Shown in pieces: positions 51,834 to 60,034 of a DNA stretch of 64,000 nucleotides (its first letter is position 1; every line of letters starts with the position of its first letter). Source of the stretch: Neorhizobium galegae (GTDB lineage: Bacteria; Pseudomonadota; Alphaproteobacteria; Rhizobiales; Rhizobiaceae); NCBI RefSeq assembly GCF_017877135.1, contig NZ_JAGIPH010000007.1:178556-242555 (forward strand), given 5' to 3'. Under the pieces are notes generated by a model that worked only from the letters and a program-made list of their open reading frames with translations, was not told where the DNA came from and made no database searches. Both the position numbers and the translations under genes were made by a program.

Positions 51834-52619
51834 TCATGTGAGTTCCGCAGCAAATGCTGCGAATGCCTCGGTTATCTCCTGGCGCCAGCGGCCATCCTGC
51901 CCGGTGTAAATGCCGGTCCATCCCTGTCCCGCGGCCAGGATGTGCTGGCGCACAAACACGCCTCCATCGCCAAGCCTGCGGGCATAGGCCAAAATTTCAT
52001 CCCGCAAGGGATCGTCTTCGGCACTCATCACCAGCGCCGGCGCAACACCGGACAGGCGCGAGCACAGACAGGGTGCGGCATAGGGATGCCCATAGCCGCA
52101 GGCCTGCTGCAGATACTGGCTCCAGCCCTGCGTCCAACGCTGTCGCATGCCGATCTCATCGGCGCGCCGGATGGAGGCCGAAGCCATTTCCGGATCGATC
52201 AGCGGCGACAACAGCACCTGGCCGGACAGACTGCCGGGCATGTAGTCGCGCGCCTTCAACGCAATACCCGCCGCGATATTTCCACCCGCCTCGTCGCCGG
52301 CGACGAAGAGCTTCGAGCGGGCGCCTGCAAACTCCTTCTTTCGAAGCGAGAGGCGCTGCAACACCTGCAGCCCCCGCTCGATCGCCTGCGGAAATATCGC
52401 CGGCCGATCGTATGCATAGGCAACTTCGACAACCACCGCACCGCTGTCGGCCAGCGCCCGTGCGGCCGGTTGTTCAGCTTCGGCAGGCGCCGCCTGGCCA
52501 AACGCCCGTCCCGCGAGGTAAAGAACCAGAGGCTTTACCTTCTGGACGAGACCGGACGAATAGATGCGTACCGGCAGCTGCCCTTGTCCGTGGCCTATCT
52601 CCAGATCCGTCCACGGCAT
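51834..52619 (-). CDS. catalytically dead HSL-type alpha/beta hydrolase, first gene of the RND operon
   Basis: The 261-residue protein follows the hormone-sensitive-lipase/acetyl-esterase pattern but lacks its catalytic residues. The nucleophile box G-D-S-A-G-G-N reads GDEAGGN at 108-114, so Ser is replaced by Glu110. The HGGG oxyanion box is LAGRAFG at 35-41. The catalytic His region, normally HGF, reads AGQGW with Gln232. Only the acid (Asp203 in EDDPLRDE) is kept. The frame is intact, so the gene is maintained as something other than an esterase, perhaps a ligand-binding or accessory protein. It stands between the divergent LysR gene and the efflux adaptor, 59 bases upstream of the latter. 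Confidence 0.8.
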   Translation of the reverse strand: MPWTDLEIGHGQGQLPVRIYSSGLVQKVKPLVLYLAGRAFGQAAPAEAEQPAARALADSGAVVVEVAYAYDRPAIFPQAIERGLQVLQRLSLRKKEFAGARSKLFVAGDEAGGNIAAGIALKARDYMPGSLSGQVLLSPLIDPEMASASIRRADEIGMRQRWTQGWSQYLQQACGYGHPYAAPCLCSRLSGVAPALVMSAEDDPLRDEILAYARRLGDGGVFVRQHILAAGQGWTGIYTGQDGRWRQEITEAFAAFAAELT

Positions 52620-52753
52620 CGCTACGCAAGCCCGCTTTCCTGTTTATGTTGGTTCTGATATTATTGTCTTCTGTTTGCCGCACAAGCATGCTTCCATGGG
52701 CAACACTATTCCAATTTAGCGGATAATACCGCACTGCTTCCAAGGAGGCGCCG
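52620..52753. promoter_or_regulatory. divergent promoter region between lysR and the efflux operon
   Basis: This 134-base AT-richer space must hold both promoters. It contains a 10-bp palindrome AAGCATGCTT (52684-52693) and an inverted repeat GCGG-N6-CCGC near 52718-52731. LysR-type proteins normally bind a T-N11-A site here, but no single best site could be chosen by eye. Confidence 0.4.
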
Positions 52754-53650
52754 ATGGACCAGCTTTCTGCGATGCGTGTTTTCCTGCGCGTGGTCGAAAC
52801 CGGAAATTTTACCCGGGCGGCCGCCGCTCTCGACATGCCGAAGACCAGCGTTACCAACCAGGTGCAGGCGCTCGAGACGCATTTGCGCACCAAGCTCCTC
52901 AACCGCACCACCCGCCGGGTGGCTCTGACGACCGATGGCGCCCTCTACTATGAGCGTGCCCTGCAAATCGTCTCGGAACTCGAAGAGCTGGACTCAAGTC
53001 TCTCCAATTCGAACACCCAGCCGTCCGGGCGCCTGCGCGTGGAAATGGCCGGCGCCTTTGCCGATTGCCTAGTCATCCCGGCGCTCTGCGACTTCGTCAA
53101 ACAGTATCCGCAGATTCAGCTGGATATCGGTGTGGGAGACCGGCTGGTCGATTACATTGCGGAAAACGTCGATTGCGCCCTGCGGGCCGGCACGCCGACC
53201 GACCAGTCTTTGATCGCCCGGAAAGTCGGGCAGATCAAGCTATTCAGCTATGCCTCGCCGATCTATCTCGAGCGTCACGGGACGCCAACGCATCCAAGGG
53301 ATCTCGAAACCAGCCATTTCTGCGTCGGCTACCTCAATGCCCAGACCAGCCGCGTTATGGGGATCGATTTCAGCAAAGGCGACGAACTGATTGAAACCAC
53401 GCCGCGCTATATCCTCTCCGTCAGTGATAGCCGCAGCTATGTCGGTGCGGCCATCGCAGGCCTCGGCATTGCCCAGTCAACGCCCTTCCTCGTCAAGGAG
53501 GCGCTGGAAAAGGGCCAACTCGTGCCGGTTCTGACCGACTGGGATTGCGAAATACTGCCGCTATACATCGTCTATCCGCAGACGCGCCACATGAGTAACA
53601 AGCTGAGGGTTTTCGTCGACTGGCTGACCCGCCTGCTGCAGACGCTGTAA
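52754..53650 (+). CDS. LysR family transcriptional regulator
   Basis: The 298-residue protein has the LysR N-terminal helix-turn-helix (MDQLSAMRVFLRVVETGNFTRAAAALDMPKTSVTNQVQALE in outline, residues 1-45) and a periplasmic-binding-protein-like effector domain from about residue 90. AAGGAGG precedes the ATG. It resembles the large DsdC/AaeR-like group with MDQLSAMRVFVRVVE openings. It is transcribed away from the efflux operon and is the likely activator of that operon in response to a pump substrate. Confidence 0.92.
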   Translation: MDQLSAMRVFLRVVETGNFTRAAAALDMPKTSVTNQVQALETHLRTKLLNRTTRRVALTTDGALYYERALQIVSELEELDSSLSNSNTQPSGRLRVEMAGAFADCLVIPALCDFVKQYPQIQLDIGVGDRLVDYIAENVDCALRAGTPTDQSLIARKVGQIKLFSYASPIYLERHGTPTHPRDLETSHFCVGYLNAQTSRVMGIDFSKGDELIETTPRYILSVSDSRSYVGAAIAGLGIAQSTPFLVKEALEKGQLVPVLTDWDCEILPLYIVYPQTRHMSNKLRVFVDWLTRLLQTL

Positions 53651-53954
53651 TCCCGGCAAACGCGCCCCTTCCCTGAAATCGCCAGCTTTTCCTTTGTGTC
53701 TTCGTCAGGCTTTGCGGGCCTGATAAGGCATGCCCCGGCGCCCAACCGTCGGCAGACAAGCGGTCGAGCGCTGCCGCTCTGTTCGGCGCGTCTTACCATT
53801 TGTGAAACCTGCAGGCCCAGGTTCCGGTCGGCGTCCGGCCGAATTCACCCGTGTCACGAAAGAGGAGGATTGACAGGACCAACTCGCCAGGTACTCTATA
53901 GTTAGAAACTATAATTCATAATTGTGGAACATCTGAAACCGGGAGACGTCCGCC
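53651..53954. other. intergenic region upstream of the peptide-type ABC operon
   Basis: No gene was recognised in these 304 bases. A weak hairpin (TCAGGC/GCCTGA, 53705-53723) follows lysR. The AT-rich last 60 bases contain a perfect inverted repeat at 53897-53913 and should hold the ABC operon promoter. Confidence 0.5.
53897..53913. promoter_or_regulatory. inverted repeat upstream of the peptide-type ABC operon
   Basis: TATAGTT (53897-53903) and AACTATA (53907-53913) are perfect inverted repeats around AGA, 41 bases before the binding-protein start. Size and position fit an IclR-type operator; the regulator encoded at 59107-59937 in the same cluster is the candidate binder. Confidence 0.5.
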
Positions 53955-55481
53955 ATGCGCCTGAAACTTGCCTTCCTCGCCGCCACCGTCCTCATCTCCG
54001 CATCAGGGCTTGCCTTTGCCGCAGAGCGCGGTGGCGTGGTCAATGTCGCGACCATCGGCGAGCCGCCGACGCTCGACCCCATGGCCTCCACGGCCGACCT
54101 CGTCGGCATCGTCACCCAGCATATTTTCGAGACGCTCTACACCTTCGACAAGAGCTGGAAGGTGACGCCGCTTTTGGCCGAAAGCCTTCCCGAGATGAGC
54201 GCCGACGGAAAGAGCTATGTGATCAAGCTGCGCAGCAGCATCAAATTTCATGACGGATCCGACATGACTGCGGATGATGTCGTGGCTTCCCTCGGTCGCT
54301 GGATGAAACTCGCCTCGCGCGGCAAGCAGGCAGCGCCCTTCATCGACAAGGTGACCGCGACCGATCCGCTCACGGTCACCATCACCCTCAAGCAGCCCTA
54401 TGCGCCGCTTCTGTCGCTTCTGGCCTTCAACAACTCGGCCGCCGTCATTCTGCCTGCGGAAAATCAGGCGGACACGTTGAACGCTGTCATCGGAACCGGC
54501 CCCTATATGCTCAAGGAGCGCAAGCCGGACCAGTATATCCAGCTGGTGCGCTTTGATGGCTACAAGTCCCGCTCCGGCGAGGCGGATGGTTATGGCGGCG
54601 CGCGCCATCAGTATCTCGACGAGATCCGCTTCGTTCCCGTTCCTGATCCGAACACCCGCGTCGAGGCCGCCATTTCCGGTCAGTATGCCTATGTGGATTC
54701 GATTCCGGTCGAGGCCTATGACCGGGTCAAATCCTCCAGCGCCTCCAAGCCCCTGATGCTGAAACCCTTCGGCTTTCCGGTCTTCGTCTTCAACACGAAG
54801 GAGGGTCTGTCCTCCAATCTTGCCGTGCGCAAGGCGGTGGAGAAGGCCTTGAACACCGAGGACATGCTGGCGGCGGCCTTTGGCTCCAAGGATTTCTATG
54901 AGGCCGACGGCGCATTTTATCCCAAGCCTTACGCCTGGCACACCGAGATCGGTACCGAAGGCAATTACAATCTCGGCGATCCCGAAGGCGCTGCGGCGGA
55001 TCTGAAGGCTGCCGGCTATGACGGCAAGCCGCTGCGCATCCTGACCAGCCGCCAGTACGAGTTCCACTACAAGATGGCGCAGGTTGCCGCGGAATATCTG
55101 AAGCTTGCCGGCTTCACCGTCGAACTCCAGGTGGTCGACTGGGCAACGCTGACGCAGCGCCGCGCCGATCCAAAACTGTGGGACATCTACATCTCCCATA
55201 GCCCCTTCCTGCCCGAACCCGCGCTGATGGGCGCGCTGTCGACAAGTTCGCCGGGCTGGTGGGATACGCCGGCGCGCAAGGCAGCCGTCGATGCCTTCAC
55301 ATCCGAGGCCGATCCGGACAAGCGCGTGGGTCTGTGGCAGACGGTGCAGAAGACCATGTATGACGAGCTGCCACTTCTGAAGATCGGCAATTTCAATGCC
55401 GTGGCCGCCGTGTCGAACACGCTCGAAGGCGTGGAGCCGGCTCCGTGGCCGTACTTCTGGAACGCATCCGTCAAGAAGTAA
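53955..55481 (+). CDS. family 5 (peptide/nickel/opine-type) ABC substrate-binding protein
   Basis: The 508-residue protein has a signal peptide (about 1-22, ending LAFA) and the DppA/OppA-type fold. Typical features are VATIGEPPTLDPMASTADL near the mature N terminus, the SSIKFHDGSDMTADDVVASL segment and VIGTGPYMLKE. Members bind di- and oligopeptides, opines, nickel complexes or sugars. Here the downstream amidohydrolase suggests an N-acyl or peptide-like compound. GGGAG lies before the ATG. It is the first gene of a transport/catabolic group that runs to 63.1 kb. Confidence 0.92.
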   Translation: MRLKLAFLAATVLISASGLAFAAERGGVVNVATIGEPPTLDPMASTADLVGIVTQHIFETLYTFDKSWKVTPLLAESLPEMSADGKSYVIKLRSSIKFHDGSDMTADDVVASLGRWMKLASRGKQAAPFIDKVTATDPLTVTITLKQPYAPLLSLLAFNNSAAVILPAENQADTLNAVIGTGPYMLKERKPDQYIQLVRFDGYKSRSGEADGYGGARHQYLDEIRFVPVPDPNTRVEAAISGQYAYVDSIPVEAYDRVKSSSASKPLMLKPFGFPVFVFNTKEGLSSNLAVRKAVEKALNTEDMLAAAFGSKDFYEADGAFYPKPYAWHTEIGTEGNYNLGDPEGAAADLKAAGYDGKPLRILTSRQYEFHYKMAQVAAEYLKLAGFTVELQVVDWATLTQRRADPKLWDIYISHSPFLPEPALMGALSTSSPGWWDTPARKAAVDAFTSEADPDKRVGLWQTVQKTMYDELPLLKIGNFNAVAAVSNTLEGVEPAPWPYFWNASVKK

Positions 55482-55557
55482 CCTTTATCCGCGGGATGCG
55501 GGCGCTTACACCTGCATCCCGTTTGTCTTTCCGCGCGTGGCATCGGAGCCAAGCCGC

Positions 55558-56499
55558 ATGATAAGCTATATCCTGAAACGTCTGGCCGGCATGGTCGTCG
55601 TCATGTTTCTGGTAGTGACCATCGTGTTCATCATCGTGCGTGTCACGCCGGGTGACCCGGCCGCCGTGATGCTCGGCCCGGATGCAACGCCCGCAGACAT
55701 TGCCTCCCTTCGCACGCGCCTTGGCATCGATCAGTCGATCCTCATTCAATATGTCTTCTATATCGGGCAGTTGCTGAAGGGCGACCTCGGCCAGTCGATC
55801 TTTCTCAACGTTCCCGTCGGCCGGGCGCTGACGGAGCGGGCCGAACCGACCTTTTTCCTCACCGTCTTCTCTCTTGTCATCGCCTCGGGGATTGCGCTGC
55901 CCATCGGCATCTATGCCGCCTATCGCCGGGGCTCTATCATCGATCAGGCCTCGACGACGATTGCCATGCTGGCCGCCAGCATCCCAAGCTTCTGGCTGGG
56001 CCTCATCCTCATGCAGATCTTTTCTGTCCGGCTGGGCCTGTTTCCGGTCTCCGGCTATGGCGGCCCGAACGCCAGCTTTCTCGACCGGATGTATCACCTG
56101 ACATTGCCGGCGGTGGCGCTGGGGCTCGTCTCTTCCGCGCTGATCATGCGCTTTACCCGCGCCTCGATGCTCGATGTGTTCAGCGACGATTATATCCGCA
56201 CCGCTCGTGCCAAGGGGCTGGTGGAACGACGGGTCGTGCTCAAGCATGCGCTGAAGAATGCCCTCATTCCGATCCTGACCGTGCTTGGCCTGACGGCGGC
56301 CGTGCTGATTTCCGGCGCCGTGGTCACGGAAACGGTCTTCGGCCTGCCCGGCGTCGGAAGCCTCGTCGTGTCGGCGGTTCTGAGACGTGATTACCCGGTC
56401 ATCCAAGGCGCCCTGCTGGTGATTGCCGGCCTCTACGTCCTCATCAATTTCCTGATCGACATGCTCTACCTGCTGATTGACCCGAGGGTGCGATACTAA
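55558..56499 (+). CDS. peptide-type ABC transporter permease (DppB type)
   Basis: From ATG 55558 (GGAG at 55545-55548) the product has 313 residues and six membrane helices. It begins with MISYILKRLAGMVVVMFLVVTIVF and contains PGDPAAVMLGPDAT and the DppB-type loop YIRTARAKGLVERRVVLKHALKNALIPILT. The gene ends TAATG, sharing one base with the next start. Confidence 0.92.
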   Translation: MISYILKRLAGMVVVMFLVVTIVFIIVRVTPGDPAAVMLGPDATPADIASLRTRLGIDQSILIQYVFYIGQLLKGDLGQSIFLNVPVGRALTERAEPTFFLTVFSLVIASGIALPIGIYAAYRRGSIIDQASTTIAMLAASIPSFWLGLILMQIFSVRLGLFPVSGYGGPNASFLDRMYHLTLPAVALGLVSSALIMRFTRASMLDVFSDDYIRTARAKGLVERRVVLKHALKNALIPILTVLGLTAAVLISGAVVTETVFGLPGVGSLVVSAVLRRDYPVIQGALLVIAGLYVLINFLIDMLYLLIDPRVRY

Positions 56500-57362
56500 T
56501 GGCCGAACTCACCCGCACAGCCGGCCCCCGAAGCCTCTTCCTGCGCCGCTTCCTCAAGCGCAAGACGGTCGCGGCCGGCCTGATCGTTCTTTCGATCTTT
56601 GTCATCCTTGCCGTCCTTGCGCCATGGATTGCCCCCTACTCACCCTCGAAGCTTTCGATCGCCAATCGATTGAAGCCGCCGAGCGGCCTCTTCTGGTTTG
56701 GTACCGACGAGTTCGGACGCGATATCTTTTCCCGCACCATCTATGCGGGGCGCCTGTCGCTGTTCGTCGGGGCCTCGGTCGTGGGCCTGTCGGCGGTGAT
56801 TGGCGTGGCGCTCGGGCTACTCGCCGGCTTCTTCAAGCGCCTGGATACGCCGATCGCGCGTTTGATCGACGCCATGATGGCCTTTCCCGATATCCTGCTG
56901 GCGATTGCGCTGGTCGCAGCGCTCGGCCCCTCGCTTGCCACCGTGATTGTGGCCCTCTCCGTCGTCTACGCACCGCGGCTTGCCCGCATCGTGCGCGCCT
57001 CGACGCTGGTGATCCGGGAACTGCCTTATGTCGAGGCGGCACAGGCGCTCGGCATTTCCACCTGGCACATCATGACACGCCATGTGCTGCGCAACCTTGC
57101 CTCGCCCATTCTCGTCCAGGGTACTTTCCTGTTTGCCAGCGCCATGCTGGCGGAAGCCGGCCTCTCCTTCCTCGGGCTCGGCGTGAGCCCTGAAATTCCC
57201 ACCTGGGGCACGATGATTGCCGCCGGCCGCCAATATGTCGGCCAGGCGGACTGGATGACCTATTTCCCCGGATTTGCCATCGTTCTCTCGGTCCTCTCCC
57301 TCCAGATGGTGGGCGATGGGTTGAGGGACATGCTCGATCCCCGTCTTCGAAAGGACCTCTGA
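56499..57362 (+). CDS. peptide-type ABC transporter permease (DppC type)
   Basis: The 287-residue protein has an N-terminal OppC-type segment, six helices, the LFWFGTDEFGRDIFSRTIYAGRLSL motif and the coupling loop YVEAAQALGISTWHIMTRHVLRNLASPILVQ. It pairs with the DppB-type permease. The amidohydrolase gene starts one base after its stop codon, so transport and catabolism are coupled. Confidence 0.92.
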   Translation: MAELTRTAGPRSLFLRRFLKRKTVAAGLIVLSIFVILAVLAPWIAPYSPSKLSIANRLKPPSGLFWFGTDEFGRDIFSRTIYAGRLSLFVGASVVGLSAVIGVALGLLAGFFKRLDTPIARLIDAMMAFPDILLAIALVAALGPSLATVIVALSVVYAPRLARIVRASTLVIRELPYVEAAQALGISTWHIMTRHVLRNLASPILVQGTFLFASAMLAEAGLSFLGLGVSPEIPTWGTMIAAGRQYVGQADWMTYFPGFAIVLSVLSLQMVGDGLRDMLDPRLRKDL

Positions 57363-57363
57363 C

Positions 57364-58572
57364 ATGGTCGCAACCACGGCAAACAAGCCGCTTCTCCTCA
57401 AGAACGTCAGGCCGATGGCCTTCGCCTCCCCCCATGCGGCCAAGGCAACCGACATCCTGGTCGGAGCTAACGGCCACATCGCGGCCATCGGCGACAGCCT
57501 GCCCGGCCCATCCGACGCAACGGTCATCGATGGTGCCGGCGCCTATGTCTCGCCCGGCTGGATCGATCTGCACGTCCATATCTGGCACGGTGGAACCGAC
57601 ATCTCTATTCGCCCCAGCGAATGCGGGGCGGAACGCGGTGTGACCACGCTGGTCGATGCCGGGTCGGCCGGGGAAGCCAATTTCCACGGATTTCGCGAAT
57701 ATATCATCGAGCCCTCGCGCGAGCGCATCAAGGCCTTCCTGAACCTCGGTTCCATCGGGCTTGTTGCGTGCAACCGCGTTCCGGAACTGCGCGACATCAA
57801 GGACATCGATCTCGACCGCATCCTGGAATGCTATGCGCAAAACAGCGAGCATATCGTCGGCCTGAAGGTCAGGGCCAGCCATGTGATCACCGGCTCCTGG
57901 GGCGTGACCCCGGTGAAGCTCGGCAAGAAGATCGCGAAAATCCTGAAGATCCCGATGATGGTGCATGTCGGCGAACCGCCGGCGCTCTATGACGAAGTGC
58001 TGGAAATCCTGGGTCCCGGCGATGTCGTCACGCATTGCTTCAACGGCAAGGCCGGCTCATCGATCATGGAAGATGAGGACCTGTTCAATCTCGCCGATCG
58101 CTGCGCCTCCGAAGGCATCCGCCTCGATATCGGCCATGGCGGCGCCTCCTTCTCCTTCAAGGTGGCCGAGGCGGCAATTGCGCGCGGCCTCCTGCCCTTC
58201 TCGATCTCCACGGACCTGCATGGCCACTCGATGAACTTCCCGGTCTGGGATCTCGCCACAACCATGTCGAAGCTTTTGAGCGTCGGCATGCCGTTCGAGA
58301 AGGTCGTGGAGGCGGTCACCCATGCGCCGGCCTCGGTCATCAAGCTGTCGATGGAAGACCGGTTGAGCGTTGGCGCGCGCGCCGACTTCACCATCTTCGA
58401 TCTCATCGATGCCGATCTCGAAGCCACCGACAGCAATGGCGACGTCTCGCGCCTCACGCGCCTGTTCGAGCCGCGTTACGCCGTCATCGGCGCCGAAGCC
58501 GTCACCGCCTCGCGCTATATTCCGCGCGCCCGCAAGCTGGTTCGCCACAGCCATGGTTATTCGTGGCGCTAA
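57364..58572 (+). CDS. amidohydrolase/deacetylase family metallohydrolase (EF_0837-like)
   Basis: The 402-residue protein is a dihydroorotase-type TIM-barrel amidohydrolase. Metal ligands are visible as His70 and His72 (DLHVHIW), Lys168 (GLKVRAS, probably carboxylated), His201 (MMVHVGE), His224 (VVTHCFNG) and Asp284 (ISTDLHGHS), giving a complete binuclear site. It resembles the amidohydrolase/deacetylase group in which EF_0837-like enzymes are encoded with SelA-like PLP proteins. Such enzymes hydrolyse N-acyl or cyclic amide compounds, and the substrate is not known here. The gene follows the permeases directly and precedes the RidA gene by 28 bases. Confidence 0.88.
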   Translation: MVATTANKPLLLKNVRPMAFASPHAAKATDILVGANGHIAAIGDSLPGPSDATVIDGAGAYVSPGWIDLHVHIWHGGTDISIRPSECGAERGVTTLVDAGSAGEANFHGFREYIIEPSRERIKAFLNLGSIGLVACNRVPELRDIKDIDLDRILECYAQNSEHIVGLKVRASHVITGSWGVTPVKLGKKIAKILKIPMMVHVGEPPALYDEVLEILGPGDVVTHCFNGKAGSSIMEDEDLFNLADRCASEGIRLDIGHGGASFSFKVAEAAIARGLLPFSISTDLHGHSMNFPVWDLATTMSKLLSVGMPFEKVVEAVTHAPASVIKLSMEDRLSVGARADFTIFDLIDADLEATDSNGDVSRLTRLFEPRYAVIGAEAVTASRYIPRARKLVRHSHGYSWR

Positions 58573-58600
58573 GTGCGTGCACCCGCCTCAAGGAGTTGCT

Positions 58601-59098
58601 TTGACCCATCCCCGCATTTCCACGGCCGAACCGAACGAGACAGCCTATGACCGGCTGTCCCGTCTCGGGATCACGCTGCCGCCACCGCCGCCGCCGATCG
58701 CCAATTTCGTCACGCATGTGGTGGAAGGCCGTATGCTCTACCTGTCCGGCCAAGGGCCGCTCGAGGAAAATGGCCACCTGCACGCCGGCAAGGTCGGCGC
58801 CGATGTCAGCGTCGAGGAGGCCTATCGTCACGCCCGCCTCGTCGGCATCAACCTCATCGCCGTGATGCAGGATGCGCTGGGAGATCTCTCCCGCGTCAAG
58901 CAGGTGGTCAAGCTTCTGGGCATGGTCAACGCCATGCCGGATTTCCTCGATCACCCGAAGGTCATCAATGGCTGCTCGGACCTGTTCCTCGATGTCTTTG
59001 GCACGGCGGGCCGTCATGCCCGCTCGGCCGTCGGCTTCGGATCGCTGCCCGGTAACATCACGGTGGAAATCGAAGCCATCGTGGCGCTCAAGGATTAG
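58601..59098 (+). CDS. RidA/YjgF family protein (imine/enamine deaminase type)
   Basis: I take TTG 58601 as the start because AAGGAG (58590-58595) sits five bases before it; this gives 165 residues. The protein has the RidA fold of the longer YjgF-like subgroup: RMLYLSGQGPLEENGHLHAGKVG, then NLIAVMQDALGDLSRVKQVVKLLGMVNA and the family Arg in ARSAVGFGSLPGNITVEIEAIVAL. RidA proteins hydrolyse reactive enamines and imines released by PLP enzymes. A SelA-like PLP enzyme is encoded in the same cluster, which gives it an obvious partner. It ends eight bases from the convergent iclR gene. Confidence 0.88.
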   Translation: MTHPRISTAEPNETAYDRLSRLGITLPPPPPPIANFVTHVVEGRMLYLSGQGPLEENGHLHAGKVGADVSVEEAYRHARLVGINLIAVMQDALGDLSRVKQVVKLLGMVNAMPDFLDHPKVINGCSDLFLDVFGTAGRHARSAVGFGSLPGNITVEIEAIVALKD

Positions 59099-59106
59099 CG
59101 CCCGTG

Positions 59107-59937
59107 TCAGTGATTGCGCCAGCCCATCATCTTTTCGATTTTTGCCGCAGACGCCATGACGCTTCCGGCATACGGATTGTCCTTGCCGATGACCTTCTGC
59201 TCGGGAAGCACGATGGAAATCGTCGCAACGCAGCTGCCGGCATCGTTGACGATGGGAGCCGCGATACAGGCGACGGCATAGTCGGATTCGGCCACCTGCA
59301 CGGACAACCGCTGCGCGAAGGCCTGGCCCGCCGCATCGCACAGCGTGGCCGCATCGACCTCCGCCCGGCCGGTCGGAGAGATGCGGGCGCAGCGGCGGAA
59401 CAGGTCTCGCCGCTCCTCTGGCGCGAGATGGCCGACGAGCAGGCGCCCCGAAGCCGTCCAGTTCAGCGGAACCCGCGTTCCCACGCGCGAGGCAAACTGA
59501 AAGTGGCTAGGACCATCCGCCATCGCCAGCACCAGCATGTGGTCGCCATCGCGCCCGCACAGTTGCACGGTCTCGCCCACCTGCCGGCAGAGGTCGTGCA
59601 TTTCCTGCGTGGCGACGCTCATGAAGTCCAGCGACCGCGCATAGGCAAGGCCATAATGATAGAGCCTTGGCCCGAGCCAGATCGTGTTGTCTGCGTTGCG
59701 GGTCAGCATCTGCTTTTCGACCAGATCCTCGATGATCACGTAGACCGTGGACAAGGGCGCGCCGATCGCCTTGGCAATGGCATAGGCACCGGCCGGCGCC
59801 CCGGTCTCGTACAGATGGTCGATGACCTGCAGCGCCCGGTCGATGCCGCTGACGCGGCTGCGACGGGCGGTCTTTTCCCCCTCTTCCGACAAGGCGCTGT
59901 CTGTAACGGACACGGGGCGGGACGCTTGAGATGACAC
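59107..59937 (-). CDS. IclR family transcriptional regulator of the cluster
   Basis: The start is GTG 59937, preceded by GAGGAG seven bases upstream, giving 276 residues; much longer readings run through the divergent gene and are not real. The N-terminal winged helix (SRVSGIDRALQVIDHLYE...AYAIAKAIGAPLSTVYVIIEDLVEKQML, about 25-85) precedes an IclR effector domain containing NWTASGRLLVGHLAPEE and VACIAAPIVNDAGSCVATISIVLPE. It is embedded in the cluster, divergent from the SelA-like gene by 97 bases and convergent with ridA. It probably controls both transcription units in response to the substrate or an intermediate. Confidence 0.92.
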   Translation of the reverse strand: MSSQASRPVSVTDSALSEEGEKTARRSRVSGIDRALQVIDHLYETGAPAGAYAIAKAIGAPLSTVYVIIEDLVEKQMLTRNADNTIWLGPRLYHYGLAYARSLDFMSVATQEMHDLCRQVGETVQLCGRDGDHMLVLAMADGPSHFQFASRVGTRVPLNWTASGRLLVGHLAPEERRDLFRRCARISPTGRAEVDAATLCDAAGQAFAQRLSVQVAESDYAVACIAAPIVNDAGSCVATISIVLPEQKVIGKDNPYAGSVMASAAKIEKMMGWRNH

Positions 59938-60034
59938 GACGATGCTCCTCGGAGAACTTCGGGAGGCTATTATATTATTATGGCATAGCTGTCGATAGCG
60001 ACCAGCCTGCCGAACGACGAGGAGAACAGAGACC
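59938..60034. promoter_or_regulatory. divergent promoter region between iclR and the SelA-like gene
   Basis: The 97 bases contain an AT-rich stretch (59970-59990) flanked by GCTAT and ATAGC, an imperfect 24-base symmetry that could serve as an IclR operator. The GAGGAG sites at both ends are the ribosome sites of the two divergent genes. Confidence 0.4.
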
